Program-made: the position numbers and the translations under genes
The notes under the pieces: generated by a model
Told to the model about the DNA's origin: nothing
Database searches by the model: none
What the model saw: the letters and a program-made list of their open reading frames with translations, nothing else
In this document: one piece after another, positions 17,822-26,500 of the stretch
How the letters are laid out: each line of letters begins with the position of its first letter
Position numbering within the stretch: the first letter of the stretch is position 1
Assembly: GCF_037893185.1 (NCBI RefSeq)
Contig: NZ_CP140772.1
Location: 5,208,001 to 5,272,000 of the forward strand
DNA from: Chitinophaga sp. 180180018-3
Lineage (GTDB): Bacteria; Bacteroidota; Bacteroidia; Chitinophagales; Chitinophagaceae
Direction of reading: 5' to 3'
Length of the DNA: 64,000 bases

Positions 17822-18327
17822 ATCGACTTATCCCCCGGGGCTTCCTGGCCTCGCTCTATGATCCCATTTCTAAAAAAGATCGATAAACCTGAACGATGGT
17901 ATTCGTAATCTCCGCTGAAACAGATGATCTAAAAGGTTAAGCTAGCAATTTTATCAGGTCACGGCAGACCTATTCACCGCAAATCCAATTCAAAATAGAA
18001 AGCTATGTGGTCGCACCTTTATTGGTATTACGAGATACGAGGGAACGAAATTTATAGCCAAAAACTACCAACTAATGATGTACTTAACGTTCTGGAGAAT
18101 ACAGGGAAGTTACAACGTATAGACAATCAGCAATTCTGTAACACAGAAAATTTTCCATGGAAAATTACTGTAGTCCACCAAAATAAAATTAAGCAGTCTC
18201 TAAACGTAATCTTTATAGTATAAAAAGCAAGACCCGCGCTACATGCAGGTTTTGTCAAACTCCAGTGGCCTCGCTGAGAAAACTGTGTTAAGGGCTTTGC
18301 TCTTCCGCCTTTTACACAGCCTATTCG
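17822..18327. other. Gene-poor stretch with an orphan short frame
   Basis: About 500 bases with no confident gene. The only candidate is the short frame at 18005-18223 listed separately. No tRNA or strong hairpin was seen. Confidence 0.5.
18005..18223 (+). pseudogene. Possible gene fragment, 72 residues
   Basis: The first 55 residues read like a real protein ('MWSHLYWYYEIRGNEIYSQK', 'LPTNDVLNVLENTG'), with natural-looking polarity and good aromatic content. After 'NFPWKITVV' the composition becomes low-quality and ends quickly. This suggests a truncated or frame-shifted remnant of a longer gene. I cannot name the family. It may equally be a genuine tiny orphan protein. Confidence 0.35.
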
Positions 18328-19095
18328 TTATTCAGGCTTGTTTAAGAAAGGTTTCAGCAGATCTATTGGCACTGGGAAAATCGTAGTGGAATTTTTCTCT
18401 GTCGCGATTTCCCTAAGTGTTTGCAGATAACGTAACGTGAGCGCACTGGGTTGTTCGCTCAATACTTTTGCTGCGTCGGCAAGACGCTGGGAAGCCTGGA
18501 ATTCACCTTCGGCAGCTATGATCTTGGAACGGCGTTCTCTTTCTGCTTCCGCCTGCTTGGCCATGGCTCGCTGCATCTCCTGCGGGAGATCTATCTGCTT
18601 TACTTCTACAGTAGAAACTTTTACCCCCCATGGCTCTGTGTGTTTGTCAATGATCTGCTGCAATTTAATGTTAATCTTTTCTCTTTGTGAAAGCAGATCA
18701 TCCAGGTCTGATTGCCCCAGAACACTACGCAGCGTAGTTTGCGAAAGCTGAGAGGTGGCTATCAGGTGATTTTCCACCTGTATAACGGCCTTGCCGGGTT
18801 CGACTACCCGGAAGTACACCACCGCATTTACCTTGACGGATACGTTATCCTGAGTGATAATATCCTGGGAAGGTACATCCATGACTACCGTACGCAGGCT
18901 TATCTTCACCATTTTATCAATGATGGGGATGAGCAGTATTAATCCCGGCCCACGTACACCATCAGGAGCCACCAGTCGTCCCAGGCGGAATACAACGCCA
19001 CGCTCATATTCCCGCAGGATGCGGATGGCATTTGCAAGCAGGATGACGGCAAAAAAGATAATGACGATCATCCAGGCGGAATAATATGGTATCAT
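18328..19095 (-). CDS. Slipin / stomatin-family SPFH membrane protein
   Basis: 255 residues. N-terminal transmembrane helix (about 7-26), then the SPFH/Band 7 domain: '[16 protein letters not shown]', '[14 protein letters not shown]', '[22 protein letters not shown]', '[20 protein letters not shown]', and the Ala/Glu-rich helix '[20 protein letters not shown]'. The protein should oligomerise in the inner membrane. It lies 18 bases downstream of the NfeD protease gene, and this pairing is the known NfeD-stomatin operon, in which the protease cleaves the slipin C-terminus. Confidence 0.95.
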   Translation of the reverse strand: MIPYYSAWMIVIIFFAVILLANAIRILREYERGVVFRLGRLVAPDGVRGPGLILLIPIIDKMVKISLRTVVMDVPSQDIITQDNVSVKVNAVVYFRVVEPGKAVIQVENHLIATSQLSQTTLRSVLGQSDLDDLLSQREKINIKLQQIIDKHTEPWGVKVSTVEVKQIDLPQEMQRAMAKQAEAERERRSKIIAAEGEFQASQRLADAAKVLSEQPSALTLRYLQTLREIATEKNSTTIFPVPIDLLKPFLNKPE

Positions 19096-19113
19096 AGCAT
19101 TTACTGTTTTATA

Positions 19114-20391
19114 TCATGTAATTAAGTGTCCAACAATTAATTTGAAGTGCTTCACTGCGATAATCCGTATCTTTTCTCCTTTTCCTATCTGCCCCTCGAC
19201 AGATTCTGCCTGCCATATTTCTCCATGTACCATGATATTCCCTGATGGATTCAGTATATCCAGCACTTCACCGGTTTCACCTACCATTGTTTCAATACCA
19301 GTAGCCGGCTTTGCCCGCTGGGCCCTCAGTCCGGCGCCTATGATAAACAGAAAGAAAAGTGTGGTAACCGTTACCGCAGCAATGATCACACTAAGTGATA
19401 TCTTTACGGATTCCAATGCAGAATCTGAATGAATCAGCATGAGAGAACCCAGCAGCAGAGAAACAATACCACCAATTGTCAACATACCATGACTAATGAT
19501 CTTTATCTCCAGCACAAAAAGTACAATGGCGAATATGATCAGCGCCAGCCCGGCGTAGTTGACAGGAAGGGCCTGCATGGAGTAGAAAGCGACCACCAGC
19601 GATATTATGCCTACAATGCCGGGTAGTATCGCGCCCGGATTATACAGCTCGAACAGTATGCCGTAGAAGCCCAGCAATAACAATATGTAGATAATATTAG
19701 GATCGGTAAGCATCGACAATATTTCTTCTGTCACGCTCATCTGCAGCGTTTCTGTTTGCGCAAATTTTGTATGTAATACCTTAATGCCTGCTGATGTATT
19801 TACGCTTTTGCCATCGATACGGTTTAACAATTCCTGCTGATTGGCCGCCACGAGGTCTATCACTTTTTTTTCCAATGCTTCATTTTCTGTAATGGAAAGG
19901 CTCTTTCGGACTGATTGCTCCGCCCATTCCAGATTCCGGCTCCGTTGGCTGGCTATGGATCGAATGAAAGCCGCAGCATCATTCGTCACTTTTTCACTCA
20001 TCACCGTATCCATGCTCTGCAAGCCCACCGGATGCGCCGCCCCGATATTGGTGCCGGGTGCCATCGCTGCTATATGTGCCGCCATGGTCACAAAAACGCC
20101 TGCAGAGCCGGCATGTGCGCCTCCAGGGGCAACATATACCACAATGGGTAGTGGGGCTTCCAGCAAATCATGTACAATGTTGCGGGTAGATTGCAGTAAT
20201 CCACCGGGGGTGTTAAGGTAAATAATCAGACAAATGGCCTTTTCAGCACTGGCCTTGTTAATACTGTGATGAATAAAATCTGCGGATACAGGATTGATGC
20301 TTCCATCAATCCTTATAATAAATACCTTTTGTGCTATAAGTATCGATGGGATCAGGAAAAGCAAGGCCAAAAATGTAATAACCCGCTTCAT
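19114..20391 (-). CDS. NfeD-type membrane-bound serine protease (ClpP class)
   Basis: 425 residues. Signal peptide, then a ClpP-like protease domain with nucleophile S96 in 'GGAHAGSAGVF' and general base K134 in 'SEKVTNDAAAF', the Ser-Lys dyad of 1510-N-type proteases. 'GTNIGAAHPV' is also conserved. A multi-pass region follows (about 225-355), then an OB-fold NfeD domain at the C-terminus (about 365-425, 'GETGEVLDILNPSGNIMVHGEIWQAES'). It acts with the slipin encoded 18 bases downstream in membrane quality control. A TTACGTAA palindrome lies 39 bases upstream of the start. Confidence 0.95.
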   Translation of the reverse strand: MKRVITFLALLFLIPSILIAQKVFIIRIDGSINPVSADFIHHSINKASAEKAICLIIYLNTPGGLLQSTRNIVHDLLEAPLPIVVYVAPGGAHAGSAGVFVTMAAHIAAMAPGTNIGAAHPVGLQSMDTVMSEKVTNDAAAFIRSIASQRSRNLEWAEQSVRKSLSITENEALEKKVIDLVAANQQELLNRIDGKSVNTSAGIKVLHTKFAQTETLQMSVTEEILSMLTDPNIIYILLLLGFYGILFELYNPGAILPGIVGIISLVVAFYSMQALPVNYAGLALIIFAIVLFVLEIKIISHGMLTIGGIVSLLLGSLMLIHSDSALESVKISLSVIIAAVTVTTLFFLFIIGAGLRAQRAKPATGIETMVGETGEVLDILNPSGNIMVHGEIWQAESVEGQIGKGEKIRIIAVKHFKLIVGHLIT

Positions 20392-20715
20392 AAAGTAAGG
20401 TATAACATCAATGATATTACTTATGTAAGTTACGTAATTTCAGGCTCATTTCCCCGAAATTTCCAATTTATGTCGCTGCAGTTTTTTCGGGAAGAGGTCA
20501 ATTTTCGTTTTTTTTTCCTAATATCGCAAGGACATAAGAAATCAATCCTATTATTTTGGCTATGATTACCTAAATTGATATTCAAAAAATCAGTCCGCTT
20601 AATAAATATAAGCAGGAAACTTCCCTAAAATCCACAGACAAAGTTTTTTTACATTCTTTTGGAATCATTCAGACCCAATTAATATATCCCAAACATCTAA
20701 ATGAAATAAATATAA
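20392..20715. other. Divergent intergenic region at edge of defence island
   Basis: 324 AT-rich bases between NfeD (minus) and McrB (plus). It contains TTACGTAA at 20430-20437 and a long T-run near 20510. No gene is supported. This is the left border of the AT-rich McrBC segment. Confidence 0.6.
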
Positions 20716-22605
20716 ATGAATATATTTAAGCTTGGTACTAGATGGGGAAAAGGTAACCCTGACTTTTATGACTTAATTAAGGAATTAAGCATTTCGCTAA
20801 GTCATAAAAATGATTGTTCTCCTCAAAAGGGTGATGTTATTCTGATAGCAAAAGGATTTAAAGTATTTGCAATAACTATACTTAAAGAAAATACCCATCC
20901 AGTTATCAATCGTTCCGATCTGGAACTTCTTTTCGGTCGATATCAAATAGACTTTGACGAATTAACAACATTTGCAGATTCTCAATGGCTTGAATTAAAT
21001 GAAACAGATCGATTCGATTATCAAACTCAAGATGGTATTTGTCAAGTTCAAAAACCTGAAATAATCACTCTTACAAAACAACTATTGAAAAAGTATATGG
21101 ATGCAGAGGCGTTAAATGAAATAATTAAGGTTCTGGAATATAAAAAACAAATCATCCTGCAGGGTCCTCCCGGAACCGGCAAAACAAAACTGGCCAAAGA
21201 AATTGCTAAAAAATTAATCAGTATTAATAGTTCGAGAATTTTAACAAGGGAGGATATAGTTAGATTATGTAGTGATCAAACAACAATCACAACAGCAAAA
21301 ACCAGCCTTAATTTCAAGATCCTGGGCATAAGCGAAAAAGGGGTTCGCGTAGAGAACTCAGAAGGCACAGAACATTCGGCACCTTTTAACGAGATAGTCA
21401 AAATGTTTCAAAATAAGGCCTGGGAAAAAGAAGGGGTGATCACTAATGGAACAGATTCATATTCTGCAGCTATTGCAAAGTTTATAGATAGCAGACAACA
21501 CACATTTTTGTCGAAAAATGATTCCGAATATTGCAAGATTATACAATTTCATCCCAGTTACAGTTATGAGGATTTTGTAAGAGGAATTGTTGCTGAGTCT
21601 AAAGGGGAAAAAATAGAATATAACAGTATCAACAAAATATTGGGGCATTTCGCAGAGCAGGCTCTAAGAAATCATAATTTGAGTAACGCTGATAATTCCG
21701 GAGCTTCCATAGACAGTTGGGTCGCGCAAAACTTCGAAGAATTTAAAAATGAAATTGAAGTAGGCCTCCAGGAAACAGAATTAAAGCTTTCGGCGAATAT
21801 TACCATTTTCGAGGTGGCTGATAAGTCTTTCAAATATGGCAAAAATTGGAAGAACCCGTCACATTTAAATTTCAGCCAATTAAAGGGACTGATCAAGGCT
21901 ATTGTTAGTGGTGAATACCAACTTTCAGACTTACAAATAGACAAAACCAGATTCGCACATGCATTCTACCGGGAAACTTATTATAAACCTTTGTTGGAAT
22001 TATTTTTCAAGAACCACAACTACACAAATAAACCTATTTCCGTAGTTCCCAGAAACTATGTGCTTCTTATCGACGAAATTAATCGTGCCGACTTATCCTC
22101 TGCTTTAGGCGAACTGATTTATGCTTTGGAATATCGCGGGGAAGCCGTAGAAAGCATGTATGAGGTAGATGGAGAAAAACAACTGATACTCCCTCCCAAT
22201 CTCTACATTATTGGTACCATGAATACCGCCGACCGAAGTGTTGGACATATCAATTATGCTATTAGAAGGAGATTTGCTTTCGTGGATATTCTGCCCGAGC
22301 CCCTGAAGGAAGACGATGAAATTTACTTCAATACAGATGGGTTCGAAAAAGTAGCAAGGTTGTTTAATGATAATAATGTGAGTAGCGAATTTGACTCAAA
22401 AGATGTGCAGATTGGGCACAGCTATTTCATTATTAAAAAGAGAGGTGCGATATCACAAGTGGAAAGAGACAACATGTTCAAACTGAAAATGAATTATGAA
22501 GTTATTCCTATATTAAACGAATATGTCAAGGATGGTATACTTGTGGGTAAAATTGACGGTAAGGACGTCAGGCAGTACATTAATGAACTGAAATCAGCCC
22601 TATAA
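20716..22605 (+). CDS. mcrB: McrB-like AAA+ restriction subunit
   Basis: 629 residues. The Walker A motif GPPGTGKT is at 150-157, Walker B 'LLIDEINRAD' has D453/E454, and the McrB signature MNTADRS starts at 502 and runs into 'INYAIRRRFAFVDI'. 'FHPSYSYEDFVRG' is another hallmark of the family. The first ~110 residues are a separate domain; 'KGDVILIAKGFKVFAITIL' suggests an EVE/PUA-like modified-base reader but this is tentative. About 120 residues are inserted between 'FHPSYSYEDF' and Walker B. The stop overlaps the mcrC start (TAATG), so the two are translationally coupled. It is expected to power a McrBC complex that cuts DNA carrying modified bases. AT-rich codons suggest transfer. Confidence 0.92.
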   Translation: MNIFKLGTRWGKGNPDFYDLIKELSISLSHKNDCSPQKGDVILIAKGFKVFAITILKENTHPVINRSDLELLFGRYQIDFDELTTFADSQWLELNETDRFDYQTQDGICQVQKPEIITLTKQLLKKYMDAEALNEIIKVLEYKKQIILQGPPGTGKTKLAKEIAKKLISINSSRILTREDIVRLCSDQTTITTAKTSLNFKILGISEKGVRVENSEGTEHSAPFNEIVKMFQNKAWEKEGVITNGTDSYSAAIAKFIDSRQHTFLSKNDSEYCKIIQFHPSYSYEDFVRGIVAESKGEKIEYNSINKILGHFAEQALRNHNLSNADNSGASIDSWVAQNFEEFKNEIEVGLQETELKLSANITIFEVADKSFKYGKNWKNPSHLNFSQLKGLIKAIVSGEYQLSDLQIDKTRFAHAFYRETYYKPLLELFFKNHNYTNKPISVVPRNYVLLIDEINRADLSSALGELIYALEYRGEAVESMYEVDGEKQLILPPNLYIIGTMNTADRSVGHINYAIRRRFAFVDILPEPLKEDDEIYFNTDGFEKVARLFNDNNVSSEFDSKDVQIGHSYFIIKKRGAISQVERDNMFKLKMNYEVIPILNEYVKDGILVGKIDGKDVRQYINELKSAL

Positions 22606-24032
22606 TGAAGATACTGCTCACAGAACACGCATATGTCGAAATTTCTCGTTGTATTGACGAGGATCCAACAGATCCATTATTGATCAACGAAAACTTATTC
22701 ACAGAGATAAAGGAAGAAAACATACGTCTTTTCAAACGAGAAAGAGGAGTAAACGTATATCCCTTTCTGCTAGAGCAAAAAAACGAGAATATTTTTCAAC
22801 TTAAAGCAGACTACTACGTAGGAATAGACTGGCTGATAAAGGATAAAAAATTCATTCAGGTTGAGCCTAAAATCAACACAAAGATCACAGCGACATTTGA
22901 AGCCATTTCTAATGCCCCAGAGTCAGATGAACAACAAACCGAACCGAAACAATGGGCGCCCAACAAACTGCCCGATGTAGAATATGTGGAAGTAGACTAT
23001 CTCAAAATGCTACTAGATATAATGTCTGCTGGTTTACCCAAGCAGTATACCGACAATCTTGTCTCAATAGACTGGTATTCTTCACAGATCCCTATTACAC
23101 AAAAAGAAGACCACCTAACCCCCTTTATCGTAGTACAGTTTCTCCAGTTACTGAAAATAATTGTGCAGAAAGGTTTAAAAAAAACATATTATAAAGTGCG
23201 GAAAAATGTAACCAACAAAGTAAAAGGGAAAATCCTAGTTGGTGCACATATAAAAAAAAATGTCTTCAAAAATTACCTCACGCAAACCTATTGCGAGTAT
23301 CAGGCATTTGGTCAAAACAATATCGAAAACAGATTCCTAAAAAAGGTACTTACTTTTGCGGAAAGCTATATCGAAAATAATATTTTATGCTTTGCAGGTA
23401 ATATGAATGCTGTAAAAAACCTGATCAATTACTGCCGCCCGGCATTTGAGCATATTGACAATGATATCGACGGAGATCACATAAAACAGGTACGTTACAA
23501 TCCTTTCTTTAAGGAATATAAAGAGGCTATTAATACTGGCAGACATATCTTGAAAAGATTTGCCTATAATATCACACAGACCTCAAGCGAATGTAAAACC
23601 ACGCCCCCTTTTTGGATTGATATGCCACGATTATTTGAGCTCTACTTTTATATGCATATACTAAATGCAAATAGTGCAGATAAAAATCATATCCATTATC
23701 AATTCAGCACTCATGGAAATTCACTTGACCTATTAATTTCCAAACCAGGCTACCAAATGGTAATTGATATAAAATATAAATTACATTATCTACATGGACA
23801 AGTACACCAGGATATTCGCCAGGTTGCTGGATATGCAAGGCTAAAGAAAGTGCGGAGACAATTAGATTTGGAGGACGATCAAAATATTGATTGCCTTATT
23901 ATCTATCCGGATATAAAGGCATCAGCAAGTTTTGATTACTCATTATCTCAGCTTCAAAATAAAATGCGGTTGAATCCCGTTGCTGCATACTACAAAGTGT
24001 ACAAACTAGGTTTCTCTCTGCCAACTATATAA
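22605..24032 (+). CDS. mcrC: McrC-like restriction endonuclease subunit
   Basis: 475 residues. The N-terminal McrC domain ('YPFLLEQKN', 'VGIDWLIKDKKFIQVEPKINT') would contact McrB. The C-terminal PD-(D/E)XK nuclease is seen in D375 ('GNSLDLLIS') and D388-I-K390 ('VIDIKYK'). The ATG shares one base with the mcrB stop. Length and order fit a McrC of the LlaJI/McrBC class. It ends 155 bases before the stop of a convergent HNH-like gene, so two defence operons face each other here. Confidence 0.9.
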   Translation: MKILLTEHAYVEISRCIDEDPTDPLLINENLFTEIKEENIRLFKRERGVNVYPFLLEQKNENIFQLKADYYVGIDWLIKDKKFIQVEPKINTKITATFEAISNAPESDEQQTEPKQWAPNKLPDVEYVEVDYLKMLLDIMSAGLPKQYTDNLVSIDWYSSQIPITQKEDHLTPFIVVQFLQLLKIIVQKGLKKTYYKVRKNVTNKVKGKILVGAHIKKNVFKNYLTQTYCEYQAFGQNNIENRFLKKVLTFAESYIENNILCFAGNMNAVKNLINYCRPAFEHIDNDIDGDHIKQVRYNPFFKEYKEAINTGRHILKRFAYNITQTSSECKTTPPFWIDMPRLFELYFYMHILNANSADKNHIHYQFSTHGNSLDLLISKPGYQMVIDIKYKLHYLHGQVHQDIRQVAGYARLKKVRRQLDLEDDQNIDCLIIYPDIKASASFDYSLSQLQNKMRLNPVAAYYKVYKLGFSLPTI

Positions 24033-24187
24033 TAAGAGTGCCTTTTGACAGCTGGAAATCTATTACCTTATACTAGCCCTTCTTTGATTTTCAATCCAAC
24101 GAATCCACGTTGATAGGTTGTAATATTTAGTGCAAGCCTAATGAATTAATAGTTCGCTAAAGATAATAGATAACATCCACGCAATCC

Positions 24188-24844
24188 CTACAATCCCCCC
24201 ACAACCAAATCAAATGCCGTAAAAAACTGGTAAATCCTCTTCTCCACCTCCACCCTCGACTGCACCTGATACTCCACATCAAAAAACAATGGTTCAAGAT
24301 AGTACTTACGAATATCAATAATCGGCTGAAAGTTAATTCCCAGACAGGAAATATCTTTTCTAACCTGCTCCTGTACAGAGAATTCAAGCTGCCTGTTAGG
24401 TACAAACACATGATGCACCCGCTCATATTCCAGATAAACCCGCGGGTTATAATCCGGCATATCCGGCTTTAGCAAACCTGAAGGAACATTCGCCCTTTTC
24501 AATTTAACATTGATATCTGCATCAATAACAAAGAAATTATCCCAACTCCATCCGTATTGTTCTTTTAAAGTTGCATCGTAGTGGTCCAGCTGACCTGCAA
24601 ACTGAAATTTCGGGAACACGCCGTTAGTCCAGTTCTCTGGATCAAATCTGGCAGGCTCCTGTAATAGCCGCTCAGAATAGGCACACAGCCCCGCTTGTAC
24701 CCACATCAAATTTGCTACAATATCATAATAGTATTTCCCTTTAGAGGAATTGTAAATAGTATGCTTTTTATTTTTTGTCTTCAGGGTATCCAGCCACTTT
24801 TTATACTTTGTGGCTAGTATCAAACTTTTATCAATTTTTCGCAT
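24188..24844 (-). CDS. HNH-like endonuclease partner of an ATPase (PtuB-like, degenerate)
   Basis: 218 residues. It has the skeleton of the HNH proteins that partner ABC-type ATPases in Septu and retron systems: a first knuckle 'GLCAYSE' (C54, S57, E58) where CxYCE is usual, 'QLDHYD' (D87-H88) where I/D-H is catalytic, then 'YGWSWDNFF' and 'DADINVKLK' (N112, K114) where W-D-N-L and C..CN..K are usual. Thus the D-H and N of the nuclease remain, while three of four zinc-ligand cysteines are replaced (S57, D108, I111). It starts 7 bases downstream of the ATPase gene, on the same transcript. It could be a zinc-free nuclease, a binder without activity, or an unusual subfamily. Confidence 0.65.
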   Translation of the reverse strand: MRKIDKSLILATKYKKWLDTLKTKNKKHTIYNSSKGKYYYDIVANLMWVQAGLCAYSERLLQEPARFDPENWTNGVFPKFQFAGQLDHYDATLKEQYGWSWDNFFVIDADINVKLKRANVPSGLLKPDMPDYNPRVYLEYERVHHVFVPNRQLEFSVQEQVRKDISCLGINFQPIIDIRKYYLEPLFFDVEYQVQSRVEVEKRIYQFFTAFDLVVGGL

Positions 24845-24851
24845 GTATTGA

Positions 24852-26204
24852 TCATTCAGTTTTCCATGCCAGCTTTTGCGCCAACATCTTATAACGTGTA
24901 ACTATTTCTTTTGCTTTTGGTGTTTTTAACTGTCCTTTTTCTTTTAATGTATCAATCTGGTTTTTCAACATGGTTAACTCAACAATAGCCTCTGTACGCA
25001 TATCCGTACTTGTATCATCTAAATCAAATATCTTTTTAAGAATAAGGTCGTAATCCAAATAACGGGGATCCACAAAATAATTATCAACGTGATTCTCACC
25101 TTCATAATACAGATCACGATAGATATTCCAATTCTTATCAAATTTCAATTCCACTATCTCCCAGGGTTCAAAAGAAGATGCAATGATAGGTGAGTGTGTA
25201 GAAAAGAAAAACTGGCAATCGATAGTAAGACCTAAATAATAATCAATGATTGTCCTTTGAAGATCTGGATATAATGATCTTTCCGGTTCATCATATAGTA
25301 TCTGGCATTTATTAGGTTGCAATAAATACAATGGCAGCGCTGATAACATCACCTGCTTAGTCCCTGTGCTTAATAAGCCGTTGGGCACCTCATTACCCGC
25401 AAAATCTTCTATTTTCAGAAATCCTATATCATCTTTTCCCTGAAAATCCAATTTCGTTTTAACACGCAGGCCAAAATTCTTTAACAGGGGATCAAGGCAT
25501 TTATCTGCGATATTCTGCACAGGGCTTGGGGTTTCGTTACGCCACTTTTCAAGTTTTTTAACGGCTTTTTGAATTGCCTTAATATCTGTTGCCTTTTCAG
25601 CAATGTGAGAAATTTCCTGCCTGATCTTTATCTCTTCTTCCTGATATTTCTGAATTTCATTTAATATAATTGTCCATGTATTAGCCGCGGAATAAGAAGA
25701 AAAATCTATGTGCCTCCGGTCTTGTAAGTCTAATAAATCACCATGCTCTACCTCTAGTCTATAGTCTAAATCAGCCGGGAAATATATGGTCGCTGGTTTT
25801 ACTGACCCGCTATAAATCCCCCATTGGGGTAAAACGTTCTTAAATTCAACTTCTGCACCATTTTGGTAAATCTTGCTCCAATAGTTGGAAACTTTTTCTC
25901 CCCCCTGCTCAGTCTCATCTTTGTCGAAATTAATCTTCTTGGAGCTAACAAAATCTTCAAATTCAAAATCGAGAGATACTTGCTTTATTTGGTCCATTAA
26001 TCCAATCTCACTATACGAATAAGACTTGTAGGAAATCACAGATATCAACTTCAACAAAGTCGTCTTTCCCGTTCCACTCTGCCCTATGAAACAAACCTTA
26101 TCCAAAGCCCGCCCTGCCTTCGGATGTCCTGCAGGGTAAGTAAGGTCTAAATGGAAATCTTTAAAATGATGCAGATCAGGAATTGTAATGCCTCTTACTT
26201 TCAT
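24852..26204 (-). CDS. ABC/OLD-like defence ATPase (PtuA-like)
   Basis: 450 residues. N-terminal strands 'VRGITIPDLHHFKDFHLDL' lead into Walker A GQSGTGKT (41-48). A long coiled coil occupies about 175-230 ('IQKYQEEEIKIRQEISHIAEKA'). The ABC-type signature 'LLSTGTKQVM' is near 273, Walker B 'CQILYDEPE' has D305/E306, and the switch 'FSTHSP' has H337. This is the SMC/OLD-type ATPase layout used by Septu PtuA, retron and Gabija-like systems; no TOPRIM domain is visible. The gene is directly followed by the HNH-like partner. A TTACGTAA palindrome is 33 bases upstream of the start. A sensor role, with the partner as effector, is inferred. Confidence 0.8.
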   Translation of the reverse strand: MKVRGITIPDLHHFKDFHLDLTYPAGHPKAGRALDKVCFIGQSGTGKTTLLKLISVISYKSYSYSEIGLMDQIKQVSLDFEFEDFVSSKKINFDKDETEQGGEKVSNYWSKIYQNGAEVEFKNVLPQWGIYSGSVKPATIYFPADLDYRLEVEHGDLLDLQDRRHIDFSSYSAANTWTIILNEIQKYQEEEIKIRQEISHIAEKATDIKAIQKAVKKLEKWRNETPSPVQNIADKCLDPLLKNFGLRVKTKLDFQGKDDIGFLKIEDFAGNEVPNGLLSTGTKQVMLSALPLYLLQPNKCQILYDEPERSLYPDLQRTIIDYYLGLTIDCQFFFSTHSPIIASSFEPWEIVELKFDKNWNIYRDLYYEGENHVDNYFVDPRYLDYDLILKKIFDLDDTSTDMRTEAIVELTMLKNQIDTLKEKGQLKTPKAKEIVTRYKMLAQKLAWKTE

Positions 26205-26301
26205 TACATCGGATTTATTCGGGAATTTAAATAAGATTACGTAAGATAAAATTACTTTAGTTATCTGTGGTCAAACAATATAGCGATTTTTGTCCAGCTT
26301 T

Positions 26302-26344
26302 AAATGAAGAAGGCCTGCACTTGTTGTGCAGGCCTTCTTCATTT
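26302..26344 (-). terminator. Intrinsic terminator of tRNA-Lys
   Basis: Perfect 19-base-pair stem: 26302-26320 against 26326-26344 with a 5-base loop, only 6 bases from the tRNA 3' end. On the minus strand the stem ends in ATTT. It would end the tRNA transcript and shield the ATPase gene from read-through. Confidence 0.85.
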
Positions 26345-26349
26345 TCCTG

Positions 26350-26422
26350 TGATCCCGCTGGGACTCGAACCCAGGGCCCATACATTAAAAGTGTATTGCT
26401 CTACCAACTGAGCTACGGAATC
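26350..26422 (-). tRNA. tRNA-Lys(TTT)
   Basis: 73 bases without an encoded CCA. Acceptor stem GATTCCG pairs with CGGGATC with one G-U. The anticodon loop CTTTTAA is closed by ATACA/TGTAT and gives anticodon TTT for lysine. D arm 'AGCTCAGTTGGTAGAGC' and T arm 'CTGGGTTCGAGTCCCAG' are complete. It has its own promoter and terminator. It marks the right border of the AT-rich defence island and so may be an integration hot spot. Confidence 0.96.
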
Positions 26423-26448
26423 AATCACCGTTTTTGTTTAACGGAGTG

Positions 26449-26479
26449 CAAAGATATGAAAATCCCCTTCCCTACCAAA
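26449..26479 (-). promoter_or_regulatory. Promoter of tRNA-Lys
   Basis: -7 box TATCTTTG at 26449-26456 and -33 box TTTG at 26476-26479, separated by exactly 19 bases. This is the full consensus of the Bacteroidota primary sigma factor. The -7 box ends 26 bases before the mature tRNA 5' end. Confidence 0.8.
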
Positions 26480-26500
26480 TTTTTCTCAAAACTTTTTTTC

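Noticed and set aside
20392..26350. Attachment-site repeats of the tRNA-Lys 3' end flanking the defence island
   Set aside because: No copy of the T-arm/acceptor sequence could be found near 20392-20715 or 24033-24187, and there is no integrase.
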